The notes below the pieces were generated by a model, which did no database searches, was not told the origin of the DNA, and saw only the letters and a list, made by a program, of their open reading frames with translations. A stretch of DNA of 64,000 nt from Bacteroidales bacterium UBA1176 (GTDB lineage: Bacteria; Bacteroidota; Bacteroidia; Bacteroidales; WCHB1-69). The position numbers were made by a program, and so were the translations under genes. Numbering within the stretch: position 1 is the first letter of the stretch; each line of letters begins with the position of its first letter. Where the stretch lies: positions 114,561-178,560 of the forward strand of contig DBYW01000050.1 of the NCBI GenBank assembly GCA_002311645.1, read 5' to 3'. This document shows positions 25,266 through 33,605 of the stretch, piece by piece.

Positions 25266-26545
25266 TACCAGGCGAAGAGAGGTCTGTCGTGCATCATGTC
25301 GTTGACCTGCTTGCGGGTCTTGGCGATGAGTTCTTCGTTCTCAACGTCGCAGAGGATGTTGTCGATCATCTCAACGATGCCGTCCATGTCGCCCTCTTTC
25401 AGTCCGCGGGTGGTGATGGCGGGGGTGCCGACGCGCAGGCCGGAGGTCTGGAAGGCGGAGCGGGTGTCGAACGGGACCATGTTCTTGTTGATGGTGATGT
25501 CGGCCTTGACGAGCGTGTTCTCGGCGACCTTGCCGGTCATGTCGGGGAACTTGGTGCGGAGGTCTATGAGCATGAGGTGGTTGTCGGTGCCGCCGGAGAT
25601 GATCTTGTAGCCTCTCTTGTTGAAAGCCTCGGCCATGGCTGCGGCGTTGAGTTTCACCTGTTTCACGTATTGTGCGTAGTCGTCGGTCAGAGCCTCGCCG
25701 AAAGCGACGGCCTTGGCGGCGATGACATGTTCCAGCGGACCGCCCTGTACGCCCGGGAAGACGGCGGAGTCGAGCAGCTGGGACATCATCTTGACGACGC
25801 CCTTCGGGGTGGTCTTGCCCCAGGGGTTCTCGAAGTCTTTGCCCATCATGATGAGGCCGCCGCGCGGTCCGCGCAGGGTCTTGTGGGTCGTGGTGGTCAC
25901 AATGTGACAGTGTGCCACGGCGTTGTTGAGCAATCCTTTGGCGATGAGGCCGGCGGGGTGGGAGATGTCGGCCATCAGGATGGCGCCGATCTTGTCGGCA
26001 ATCTCGCGCATGCGTTTCCAGTCCCAGTCGCGGCTGTAGGCGGAGGCTCCGCCGATGATCAGCTTCGGGCGCTCCTGGAGGGCTACTTGCTCCATCTTGT
26101 CATAGTTGATGCAGCCGGTCTCTTCTTCCACCTGGTAGGCCACCTGGTGGTACAGGATGCCGGAAGAGTTGACGGGGGAACCATGGGAAAGGTGTCCGCC
26201 GTGGTTGAGGTCGAGGCCCATGAAGGTGTCGCCCGGTTGCAGGCAAGCCAACAGCACAGCCATGTTGGCTTGTGCGCCGGAGTGCGGTTGCACGTTGGCC
26301 CATTCGGCGCCGAAGAGCTCCTTGACGCGGTCAATGGCGATTTGCTCGCTCTGGTCCACGATCTGGCAGCCACCATAGTAACGCTTCGTGGGAAGACCTT
26401 CTGCGTATTTGTTGGTCATGACAGAACCCATGGCCTCCATCACTTGGGGGCTTACGAAGTTCTCGGAAGCGATCAGCTCAATGCCGTTGGTCTGGCGTTG
26501 ACGCTCTTGCTCGATAAGGTTGAAGATTTGCTCGTCTCTTTTCAT
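25265..26545 (-). CDS. glyA: Serine hydroxymethyltransferase
   Basis: A 426-residue PLP enzyme that interconverts serine and glycine while charging tetrahydrofolate with a one-carbon unit. The Schiff-base lysine is K222 in [15 protein letters not shown]. The N-terminal [11 protein letters not shown], the YYGGC motif and the [10 protein letters not shown] block are all present. The length is normal. It has its own minus-strand promoter and a strong downstream hairpin, so it is probably mostly monocistronic. Confidence 0.98.
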   Translation of the reverse strand: MKRDEQIFNLIEQERQRQTNGIELIASENFVSPQVMEAMGSVMTNKYAEGLPTKRYYGGCQIVDQSEQIAIDRVKELFGAEWANVQPHSGAQANMAVLLACLQPGDTFMGLDLNHGGHLSHGSPVNSSGILYHQVAYQVEEETGCINYDKMEQVALQERPKLIIGGASAYSRDWDWKRMREIADKIGAILMADISHPAGLIAKGLLNNAVAHCHIVTTTTHKTLRGPRGGLIMMGKDFENPWGKTTPKGVVKMMSQLLDSAVFPGVQGGPLEHVIAAKAVAFGEALTDDYAQYVKQVKLNAAAMAEAFNKRGYKIISGGTDNHLMLIDLRTKFPDMTGKVAENTLVKADITINKNMVPFDTRSAFQTSGLRVGTPAITTRGLKEGDMDGIVEMIDNILCDVENEELIAKTRKQVNDMMHDRPLFAW

Positions 26546-26602
26546 GTCTTATTTTTATAAGTTATTGATTAATATATATATTGACTTTTTATAACAAGGT
26601 TG

Positions 26603-26610
26603 CAAATATA
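26603..26610 (-). promoter_or_regulatory. glyA promoter -7 box
   Basis: On the minus strand this reads TATATTTG, 57 bases before the glyA ATG. Confidence 0.6.
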
Positions 26611-26705
26611 TAAAAAAAAAGTGTACGATGGGAGAAGAGTGTGAAAATAGGATGGCGCTCCATGGTCGTGTTGTCCATGCTTCAATGGTATTGGTCGTTT
26701 TTTTG

Positions 26706-26713
26706 TATTTTTG
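26706..26713 (+). promoter_or_regulatory. Hemerythrin operon promoter -7 box
   Basis: TATTTTTG in a T-rich tract, 47 bases before the hemerythrin gene. Confidence 0.6.
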
Positions 26714-26760
26714 CCCCCTCTTATCCGATCCTATACACAACCAATACCAAGTAACACTCT

Positions 26761-27474
26761 ATGAAAAACATCGACTCTAAAATTCCTGTGGTGTCCGCCC
26801 GCAAAAAAATGGCCGACCTGCTCACGGAACGCAATAACCTCATCTCTTTGCTCCCTCGGTTGGGCGTTTCCCTCGGCTTCGGCGAAAAGACCGTCGCACA
26901 GGTTTGTGCCGATGACAAAATATCCTTGCCACTGTTCCTGCTCATCAGCAATGTTTACACGGTGGACGACTACCTGCCTTCCATTGAGGAACTGCGCCAG
27001 TGTCCCATCGAGGAAATAGTCGTTTATTTGACTAACTCACACAAGGAGTATCTTGAATACAAGTTTCCCCATATCGAGGATCATTTGAAAGAGGTCGTCG
27101 CAGATTGGAGTGAGAAATACAAACGGTTGATAACCAATTTCTTCTTTGACTATAAGAATGAAGTGGTGGATCATTTCAAGTATGAAGAGGAGGTGGTGTT
27201 CCCCTTTGTGAAAGAACTTTTTCAGAAAAAATCACCCAGGAAAAACCGTCCGCGGCGCAGTGCCTTCGACAAGCAGCACACCAATATTGAGGATAAGTTG
27301 CGTGACTTCACCAATCTGCTCATCAAGTATATACCTGCTGATGTGTCGCAACGCGAGCGCATTGACATGCTGGAGGACATCTGCTCTTTGTCGGACGACA
27401 TTGAAAAGCATGCCCTTATCGAGGAGAAGATTTTGTTTCCGTATATCAATCTTTTAGAAGATGAAAGCAAATAA
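26761..27474 (+). CDS. Hemerythrin (HHE) domain protein, RIC/YtfE-like
   Basis: A 237-residue cytoplasmic protein built as a four-helix bundle with metal-ligand candidates H94 (TNSHKEY), H104, H108, the H-F-K-Y-E-E-E block near 138, D-K-Q-H near 173, and E-K-H-A-L-I-E-E near the C-terminus. This is the pattern of di-iron hemerythrin-like repair proteins (RIC/YtfE), which handle nitric oxide damage to iron-sulfur clusters or sense oxygen. The N-terminal 75 residues match the short ScdA-like segment preceding the HHE bundle. It overlaps the LuxR-type regulator by 14 bp. Confidence 0.85.
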   Translation: MKNIDSKIPVVSARKKMADLLTERNNLISLLPRLGVSLGFGEKTVAQVCADDKISLPLFLLISNVYTVDDYLPSIEELRQCPIEEIVVYLTNSHKEYLEYKFPHIEDHLKEVVADWSEKYKRLITNFFFDYKNEVVDHFKYEEEVVFPFVKELFQKKSPRKNRPRRSAFDKQHTNIEDKLRDFTNLLIKYIPADVSQRERIDMLEDICSLSDDIEKHALIEEKILFPYINLLEDESK

Positions 27475-28054
27475 GATAGCCATTGCCGATCCATCTCCCA
27501 TCGTTATTGCGGGGCTGTCTGCCTTGCTGCGGGAGCTGTCCGACTGCGAGGTGGTTTTGCAGTCGGACGACATGCACACGGTGGAGACGCGCCTGCGCAT
27601 CCTCCGTCCTGACGTGCTCATCATCAACCCTGCGATGATCGATTTTTCCAAGCGTCGCATGGTGCGGTCGCAATACGAGGATCTGCCCGATATGCACTTG
27701 GTGGCATTGGTTTCCTCATACGTCGAATCGCAGATTCTCAAGCAGTTTCACGGCGTTATAGAGCTCAATGACGACAAACAGCGCATCAAGTCCACATTAC
27801 AGCAGGTGACCGTCAAGCAGACTGGTGATGCAGAGATGGATTCTTCTATGTTGTCCGACCGTGAAAAAGATGTGCTGATCTGTCTTGCAAAAGGACAAAA
27901 GAACAACGAGATTGCAGAAAATCTTCACATATCCACCCATACGGTTATCACGCATCGCAAGAACATAGTTCGTAAGACGGGCATCAAGTCCGTGTCAGCC
28001 CTCACCGTGTATGCGATTCTTAACAACCTTCTGGAACAGAAGGATATTATTTGA
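27461..28054 (+). CDS. LuxR-type regulator with degenerate receiver domain
   Basis: A 197-residue regulator with an N-terminal receiver-like fold (1-120) and a C-terminal LuxR/GerE helix-turn-helix (about 133-185, LSDREKDVLICLAKG and the THTVITHRKNI recognition helix). The phosphoacceptor position, DVLIINPAM, holds N56 where a receiver has Asp, and the acidic pocket keeps only D10. It therefore probably does not take phosphate and may respond to something else. It overlaps the hemerythrin gene by 14 bp, so the two are translationally coupled, and the HHE protein could be its sensory partner (inference). Confidence 0.85.
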   Translation: MKANKIAIADPSPIVIAGLSALLRELSDCEVVLQSDDMHTVETRLRILRPDVLIINPAMIDFSKRRMVRSQYEDLPDMHLVALVSSYVESQILKQFHGVIELNDDKQRIKSTLQQVTVKQTGDAEMDSSMLSDREKDVLICLAKGQKNNEIAENLHISTHTVITHRKNIVRKTGIKSVSALTVYAILNNLLEQKDII

Positions 28055-28056
28055 AA

Positions 28057-28082
28057 AAAAAAGTGCCCGCAGGCACTTTTTT
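28057..28082. terminator. Bidirectional terminator
   Basis: An A6-GTGCC / GGCAC-T6 hairpin with a CGCA loop lies between two converging genes and can serve both the regulator (+) and the DUF2147 gene (-). Confidence 0.85.
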
Positions 28083-28086
28083 AATT

Positions 28087-28506
28087 TTATTTTTGTGGCC
28101 GAAGTTTGGACTCGCGGGTCCAATCAACGGTCATTCCGAACAGCGACACGCCCAAATAACCGCGCATCTTGAGGGTCTTTCCGTAGTTTACCAACCGGAT
28201 ATAAGTCTTATAGGTGCCCTTTTTGCCGGGATATTTCAGCTTGCCGTTCTGGTATTCGTTGTCTTTGGCGTTGTAAGTCAGGCCGGTCATGAAGACGAGG
28301 CCGAGCTGGTTCTTCTTTTTTGGGTTTTCCACCCACACGACCTTGGCCTCGTATGTGCCGTCGGCGGCCTTGTAGATTTCACATTGCGAACCCTCTTTGG
28401 AGAAGGGGTCCACGGAGTGGAAAATGCCGCAAATATCATCCGCGTTTTGGGCGGACAAAGAGAAGCTCAGCAGGGCGATGAACAGGGTGAGCAAATTTTT
28501 TTTCAT
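28087..28506 (-). CDS. DUF2147 family exported protein
   Basis: A 139-residue protein with a signal peptide cut after LSAQ (about residue 20). The rest is the beta-rich DUF2147 fold: DDICGIFHSVDPFSKEGSQCEIYK, a central GLVFMTGLTYNAK block, and a terminal MRGYLGVSLFGMTVDWTR. The function of the family is unknown; members are periplasmic. It follows the C1 peptidase by 34 bp and is probably the last gene of an SDR-peptidase-DUF2147 operon. Confidence 0.8.
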   Translation of the reverse strand: MKKNLLTLFIALLSFSLSAQNADDICGIFHSVDPFSKEGSQCEIYKAADGTYEAKVVWVENPKKKNQLGLVFMTGLTYNAKDNEYQNGKLKYPGKKGTYKTYIRLVNYGKTLKMRGYLGVSLFGMTVDWTRESKLRPQK

Positions 28507-28540
28507 AGTGGTGTTTTTTTCTATGTCGATAGGTTATGGT

Positions 28541-29947
28541 TTATTCCTCGGGAGCAAACAATGGGTCCCAAGGCGGGAGATAGATGGGTGTCTGGTCGAA
28601 AAGTTTAAGGGTGGTGGCAGGAATGTATTTGGATTCCACAACCAAGCGGAACATGTATTCGTTAAACCACTCGTTGGTCATGATGAGGAATCCGTTGTGG
28701 CCGTACTTGTTGCCCCAGCTGTTTTCGACCATCCACTTGAGCGGCCTGCCATCCTTGTCGAGGTCGACGGCGCAGAGGGTCATGGCGTGCGTGGAGCCGC
28801 TGGCGTACGTGGCGATGCGTTGGCGCTTGTCCATGTTGAACGAGGTGCCGAAAAGGGATCCGTAGTCGTAGTTGTTGATGTCCATGTAGCCGGTCTCGCG
28901 GTCGAGGAACTTGCCCACGTCGCAGGAGAAGTACATGTTGGTGCTGTCCTTGATGGAGGCGATGGCCATGTCGGCGATGTCGCTCATCGGCAAGTTGAGG
29001 TAACGCCAGTTCTGGCCGTCATAGACGTGGCGGTCGTACTGGATCTCATACACACGGTAGTACTCGCGGGTGGGGTCGTTCATCACCATATAGTACTTGC
29101 TGAAATCCTCGTTGGCGAATTTGGCGGCAAAGGATTTGGGCGTGTATTTGTCGGTGCTGACGATTTCGCCCTTGGCGTTGCGCTGAGTCCAGGTGAACTC
29201 TGTGGGAGGCTCGCCTAAGGAGAACACTAACATCTTGTAGATGACCTTCAGCATTTCCATCTTCTTGTCTTGCAGCATCTTCTCGGTGGTGCTCTTGTTG
29301 TTGGCCATCTCACGCAAAATCAGGCCGTCTTCGCGCAGGCGGAGCTTGATGAGGGACGACATCTGCGAGGTATGGTTGCTGCTGTAGGTCTCGGGCATCG
29401 CCTCCTTGGGCATAATGCCGTACTTCTCAATCAGGTTGGCCACGCCAGTGAACTGGCCGCCGTCGCCAATGGGGTTCTGGAAGAGCCACTTCACGGTCTC
29501 GTCTTCCATGGACTTGGTGCGGTTGTCGAGGATGGATTGCAGGAAGAGGTTGGCCTTTTCCAATTGGTCCCAGAAGAAGGTGTAGCACTGCGAGAACTGG
29601 AAGTCGGAGGGCAGGTTGTATTTGGCAATGGCTTTGGCGCGGAGCACGTTCATGCCCGTGAACATCCAGCAGCGGCCGGACGAGGCCTGGTCGGTGATGG
29701 CCTTGGAAGGTACTTGATTGGAGAAGTGTGCGTCGAAGGCGGTGTTGTTGTCGTAGTTCTTGGCTAACTTGTTGATGTCGTTGGCCACCACTGCATTGCG
29801 GAGAGCCTTTTCAACGCCAGTGCCCTTGTAGGAATTCTGCAAGGTGGCGATTTGGTCGGCGGACAATCCGCCGTTTTGGCTGATGTTCTGTCCGAAGACC
29901 AGAGACAGGCAGCCGACGGCTAAGGTTAGGAGTAGAATTTTTTTCAT
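28541..29947 (-). CDS. Secreted C1 family aminopeptidase (PepC/bleomycin hydrolase-like)
   Basis: A 468-residue papain-fold cysteine peptidase. The signal peptide (1-20) makes it exported, unlike cytosolic PepC. The catalytic Cys is C93 in SSGRCWMF, the His is in STHAMTL near residue 395, and the Asn is in ENSWG near 415. The tail is short where bleomycin hydrolases use the C-terminus to restrict them to aminopeptidase activity. It probably trims peptides in the periplasm. It lies 53 bp downstream of the SDR gene on the same strand. Confidence 0.9.
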   Translation of the reverse strand: MKKILLLTLAVGCLSLVFGQNISQNGGLSADQIATLQNSYKGTGVEKALRNAVVANDINKLAKNYDNNTAFDAHFSNQVPSKAITDQASSGRCWMFTGMNVLRAKAIAKYNLPSDFQFSQCYTFFWDQLEKANLFLQSILDNRTKSMEDETVKWLFQNPIGDGGQFTGVANLIEKYGIMPKEAMPETYSSNHTSQMSSLIKLRLREDGLILREMANNKSTTEKMLQDKKMEMLKVIYKMLVFSLGEPPTEFTWTQRNAKGEIVSTDKYTPKSFAAKFANEDFSKYYMVMNDPTREYYRVYEIQYDRHVYDGQNWRYLNLPMSDIADMAIASIKDSTNMYFSCDVGKFLDRETGYMDINNYDYGSLFGTSFNMDKRQRIATYASGSTHAMTLCAVDLDKDGRPLKWMVENSWGNKYGHNGFLIMTNEWFNEYMFRLVVESKYIPATTLKLFDQTPIYLPPWDPLFAPEE

Positions 29948-30000
29948 TGGATATTAAGTGTTTAATGTATGCTGATTTATGTTTTGGAAGATGTGTTGTC

Positions 30001-30807
30001 TTACATAGGCCTGATTTTGCGGGCTAATTTGGCGCATAGTCCGGGGAAGAAGCGCTTGATGTGGGCCATGATCAGTTCGGAGCTGCCTACCAGCTGCTCG
30101 CGTTTTTCCTTGGCGATGGCCTTGAAGATGATGTGCGATGCTTTTTCGGGCGTGATGCCGCCGGCCTGGCCCGCGTCCATCTTGCCGTGCTTGCGCCCGT
30201 CCTTCTCTAATGAGTTGACGGAGATGTTGGTCTGCACGCGCCCAGGGGTGAGGATGGTCACCCGGATGTTGTCCTTGTTGTTCTCCGCCGCCACGGTCTC
30301 GAAGAAGCCGTAGAGGGCGTGCTTCGCCGACGAGTAGGCACAGCGCAACGGGAATCCGAAGAGCCCGGCGATGCTGGTGGTGACGGCCAACTGTCCGCCG
30401 CCCTGCGCTATCATCTTGGGCAAAACGGATTTTGTGAGAATGACCGGTGCGTAGAAGTCGATGTCCATCACCTTGCGGATGACCGCCATGTCGGTTTCCA
30501 CGGTGGTGCCGCGCTGGCTGATGCCGGCGTTGTTGTAGAAGAGGTCGATGCGTCCGTAGGCGTTCCAGGCGTCCTCTGCGAGTTGCGGTAGCGCGTCGGT
30601 TTGCGAGAGGTCGAAGGGGAGATTGGTCACCGCCTCGGCGCCGCGCTGCAGACACTCCTCGCGGACCTGCTCCAGCAGGTCGGGTTCCAGTGCCGTGAGA
30701 ATCAGCCGCGCGCCCGCCTCCGCAAACCGGAAGGCGGTCTCCTTGCCGATGCCGGAGGAGGTGCCCGTGATCCATATCACTTTTTTCGTATAGTCATTCA
30801 TAATCAA
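30001..30807 (-). CDS. SDR family oxidoreductase
   Basis: A 268-residue NAD(P)-dependent short-chain dehydrogenase. The cofactor motif TGTSSGIG is near residues 15-22, NNAG is near 92, and the catalytic S-Y-K is seen in TTSIAG and YSSAKHA. The C-terminal helical tail (SELIMAHIKRFFPGLCAKLARKI) resembles membrane-associated members such as the DHRS7-like group. The substrate is unknown. It has its own promoter and heads the run with the C1 peptidase and DUF2147 genes. Confidence 0.88.
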   Translation of the reverse strand: MIMNDYTKKVIWITGTSSGIGKETAFRFAEAGARLILTALEPDLLEQVREECLQRGAEAVTNLPFDLSQTDALPQLAEDAWNAYGRIDLFYNNAGISQRGTTVETDMAVIRKVMDIDFYAPVILTKSVLPKMIAQGGGQLAVTTSIAGLFGFPLRCAYSSAKHALYGFFETVAAENNKDNIRVTILTPGRVQTNISVNSLEKDGRKHGKMDAGQAGGITPEKASHIIFKAIAKEKREQLVGSSELIMAHIKRFFPGLCAKLARKIRPM

Positions 30808-30845
30808 TTCTTCTCTCCTGTTTGGGAAATCTGTGTTATCGGCGG

Positions 30846-30853
30846 CAAAGGTA
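30846..30853 (-). promoter_or_regulatory. SDR promoter -7 box
   Basis: On the minus strand this reads TACCTTTG, 38 bases before the SDR start. Confidence 0.6.
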
Positions 30854-30889
30854 CATAAATTATGAATACACGGACAAATGTTTTTGAGA

Positions 30890-31120
30890 CCTGATAATGC
30901 CGCCGCGTAGTCAGTTCTTCCGTTATTTTTTTGTGTTTATATACGTGATGGCATCAGGCCGGGATAAACGCCACATTTTTCTAACGTCTCCCTTTCGCGG
31001 CGAGCAAGTTTCATGCATTTTGGATGCCGACTCCCGCGCCGCGAGAGGTTTTCTGTGCCGTCGTTTCACCCCACACGGCCGTGTGGGGTTACAGAGAAGA
31101 GTATTCCTTCGGAACACGTC
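30890..31120. other. Gene-free island with four consecutive hairpins (possible structured RNA or palindromic element)
   Basis: No credible gene fills 30808-31209. Inside it is a GC-rich block with four ordered stems. GGGA..ACG pairs with CGT..TCCC (30961-30992). A 12-bp stem joins 30991-31002 with 31037-31048 and encloses a small GCAT/ATGC hairpin. A perfect 22-bp palindrome lies at 31068-31089. A 7-bp stem with one mismatch closes a TTC loop at 31101-31117. Short open frames here overlap the stems on both strands and are not convincing. The class of element is not recognised. Confidence 0.45.
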
Positions 31121-31209
31121 TGAATGGAAAATGACAATGTAATCTGCGGTTTGCCAACGAAATGGATCAGTGTTCCAAATAACGAAAAATTATCTAATAC
31201 TTTTTAATT

Positions 31210-31509
31210 ATGTGGTTAACCATTGTAAACATCCTCCTGCTGTTGATAGGAATTGTGGGCTATGCCTATTTTCTCTATGTCGAAATCCGCAATGACAAAC
31301 TTCCGCAAGAAGAAAAAAAGGTTCGGGAAAAAACATACATCACTGAAATCTTTCTCGGTCTCATGGTGGTGTCTGTCATGCATCTGACGGAGAAATGGCT
31401 ATCGCCGTACATCACCAGCGAAGCAGCAATGTTCTTTTCTCAGATACTGATACTTATAATTCTTACCATAGCCATAGTCATGCCAGTCCGCCGTATCGCC
31501 AATCGGTGA
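31210..31509 (+). CDS. Small integral membrane protein, unknown function
   Basis: A 99-residue protein with three predicted membrane helices: about 3-24, 45-62 and 72-92. A charged KLPQEEKKVREK loop follows the first helix and an RRIANR tail ends the protein. There is no recognisable domain. It is preceded by the structured island and stands alone on the plus strand. The hydrophobicity pattern and ATG start support it being real, but the sequence has no family I can name. Confidence 0.55.
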   Translation: MWLTIVNILLLLIGIVGYAYFLYVEIRNDKLPQEEKKVREKTYITEIFLGLMVVSVMHLTEKWLSPYITSEAAMFFSQILILIILTIAIVMPVRRIANR

Positions 31510-31562
31510 TACTTCATGATAATTCACCCTGCTATATAGGGGCGCGAAATTGAATAAGCGCC

Positions 31563-32111
31563 TTATTGGAAGGTGTAGCGCACCCCGAGGTTCACCAATC
31601 CCCAGTCAAAGGTGTGGTTGATGGTGACCTCATGGTTGAATTGGAAACGGTAGCCCGGACGGAAATCTATCTGCAGGGCAAGGGGGATGCCGAATTTGTA
31701 TTCCAAGCCGATGATGCCGTGGGCGCCGCTTTTGCCCATGATGTTCCGGGTCTGCATCTCTGGAGAGGTGGAGTTGTAGTATGTCACTGAAGGATGCCAG
31801 CTGAACCCGAGACTGACGCCCCCTCCGACAAAGCCGTAAAGGCCTTTCACAAAGTGTCCTTCATACATGAAGCTTGTTGCGAGTTCGGTTGTCCACAGCG
31901 TGGAGCCGTAGCCGGCGATAATGCTGTAGTTGTATTTGGTGCCCAAGTCAAGCTGGATGGCGAAGTGGTCGGCGGGGAAAGTCTTGTAGGAGAATGCCTG
32001 CATGGAGCCGACTGTCGCGCCGATGCCGTGCCTGTAGGGGGCCTGTGCGTTGGCTTGAAACATTATGGCAGCCATAAAGATAAAAAGTGCAATAAATGTG
32101 TGTCTCTTCAT
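31563..32111 (-). CDS. Outer membrane beta-barrel protein
   Basis: A 182-residue exported protein with a signal peptide ending at ANAQ (about residue 22). It continues with alternating strands (GIGATVGSMQAFSYKTF, GLYGFVGGGVSLGFSW) and ends in NLGVRYTFQ, the terminal-aromatic pattern of small outer membrane barrels. The start at 32111 is set by the signal peptide rather than an upstream ATG at 32231. The function is unknown. It lies 190 bp downstream of the threonine synthase-like gene on the same strand. Confidence 0.7.
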   Translation of the reverse strand: MKRHTFIALFIFMAAIMFQANAQAPYRHGIGATVGSMQAFSYKTFPADHFAIQLDLGTKYNYSIIAGYGSTLWTTELATSFMYEGHFVKGLYGFVGGGVSLGFSWHPSVTYYNSTSPEMQTRNIMGKSGAHGIIGLEYKFGIPLALQIDFRPGYRFQFNHEVTINHTFDWGLVNLGVRYTFQ

Positions 32112-32301
32112 TTTTTTTGTTCTCTTAGAATTGTATAAACTTATGTGCTCCTTTCGCGGCATTGTTCTGCGGAAAGGCGTGCAACGGGATTTGGTTGAAA
32201 GGTCCTCTGTTTGTGCTATGATGAATAACAAGCGGTATGCAGAGCCGCAGGCCGCTTTGTTGGAAATGGAATGATAGTTGCCGTAGTTGGTGGACGAGCA
32301 A

Positions 32302-33531
32302 CTAAATGTTGTCTATCATTTTCTTGAAAAACGTGGCCCTTGCGGCGCCCTCGCCCGTGTTGAGGAGGACGGTTTCGCCGTTGTGGATCTGTCCCTCTTC
32401 CAAAGCCTTGTAGAAGCCGGCGAAGCACACGATGGAGGCGGGCCCGAGGTAGATGCCGCGCTCGTCCTTCACAATCTTGCCGTACTTTGCCAGCTCGTTC
32501 TCCTTGACCTGCAGGAAGGTGCCTCCGCTCTTGCGCACGATGGGCGCCACGATGGGATACATGCCCGGGTTGCCGGCGGAGAGGATGGAGACCATCGTCT
32601 GCGGGTTCGGGATGATGGGGTAGTCCTTCTCATAACCCTCTGGGAATCCTGCGGCCACCGCTTTGTTCCAGCCCTGCACCATCGGGTCGCAGGTGTCCTG
32701 CTGGATCAGCAGCATGCGGGGCATCTTGGTCTCCGGGAAGGTGGTCTGCATGTCGCGCACGCCCTTGTCGAGGGCGATGGGACCGGTGCCACCCGCGACG
32801 GCCTGCACATACACGTCGGGCATCTTGCCCAACTGACGCAGGTACTCGAACACCATCGTCTTCTTGGCCTCCACACGGATGGGGTCGATGTTGCCGGCGG
32901 AAATCAGCACGTGGTTCTTCTGATGGAAGTCGGCAGCCTCCTTCTTGGCATCACCGTAGTTGCCGTCGCACACGACCACGTTCTGGCCGTAGGAGCGGAT
33001 GGCCTTGACAGTGTCCTCGCATGCGTCGTGGGGCATGAAGACCGTGAACTTGATGCCGGCTTCGGCAAGATAGCGGGCGTATGCGGTGGCAGTGTTGCCA
33101 GTGGATGCCACGCAGAACTCCTTCACACCATTCTCCTTGAAAATGGAGGCGGCCAACGAGGCGGCAATGTCCTTGAAGGTGTTGCTGCCACCGTTCAAGT
33201 CGTTGCGATAGACCATCACCTTGCAGTCGATACCATATTTTTCTTTTGCCAACTTCTCCAAAAACTCCCACTCCTCGATGGGAATGGCGCCTTCACCGAA
33301 GGTGACAATGTTATTTTCATCCATCACCGGCAGGAAGTCGAAATAATGGTAGAAATTGGTCGGTTTGTGTTCGGGCTTGGTCAGTTCGGTGATTTTGTGA
33401 TAGTCGGCAGAATAGACCACTTCGGCGCGTTTGCAGCCGCAGGGACACTCCTGGTTCATCTCAAACCAAGTGGCAAAGTCCTCAATGACCTTGCCGCATT
33501 TCGTGCATACGAGTTTATATTTATTATTCAT
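32302..33531 (-). CDS. thrC: Threonine synthase-like PLP-dependent lyase
   Basis: A 409-residue fold-type II PLP enzyme. The N-terminus has a zinc-ribbon-like CTKC (9-12) with ECPCGC (28-33). The Schiff-base lysine is K120 in GGSNTFKD, and the phosphate-binding ASTGNTATAYA loop follows near 142. Threonine synthase converts O-phosphohomoserine to threonine. The same fold covers cysteate synthase and related enzymes, so the substrate is inferred. Cysteate synthase is worth considering given the alpha-oxoamine synthase at 17 kb. It has its own promoter. Confidence 0.8.
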   Translation of the reverse strand: MNNKYKLVCTKCGKVIEDFATWFEMNQECPCGCKRAEVVYSADYHKITELTKPEHKPTNFYHYFDFLPVMDENNIVTFGEGAIPIEEWEFLEKLAKEKYGIDCKVMVYRNDLNGGSNTFKDIAASLAASIFKENGVKEFCVASTGNTATAYARYLAEAGIKFTVFMPHDACEDTVKAIRSYGQNVVVCDGNYGDAKKEAADFHQKNHVLISAGNIDPIRVEAKKTMVFEYLRQLGKMPDVYVQAVAGGTGPIALDKGVRDMQTTFPETKMPRMLLIQQDTCDPMVQGWNKAVAAGFPEGYEKDYPIIPNPQTMVSILSAGNPGMYPIVAPIVRKSGGTFLQVKENELAKYGKIVKDERGIYLGPASIVCFAGFYKALEEGQIHNGETVLLNTGEGAARATFFKKMIDNI

Positions 33532-33579
33532 ATTTAATTTGTTTTGTCATTAGAAAAATCGGTTGTCCGATATAGCCTG

Positions 33580-33587
33580 CAAAGATA
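33580..33587 (-). promoter_or_regulatory. Threonine synthase-like gene promoter -7 box
   Basis: On the minus strand this reads TATCTTTG, 48 bases before the gene start. Confidence 0.6.
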
Positions 33588-33605
33588 CATTTTTTGCGGG
33601 AAACA

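Noticed and set aside
25184..26560. Plus-strand open frame antisense to glyA
   Set aside because: It is a shadow of glyA and spans the glyA terminator and promoter.
30897..31142. Short open frames on both strands in the structured island
   Set aside because: Both cross the predicted stems and lack plausible starts or domains. The hairpin structure explains the region better.
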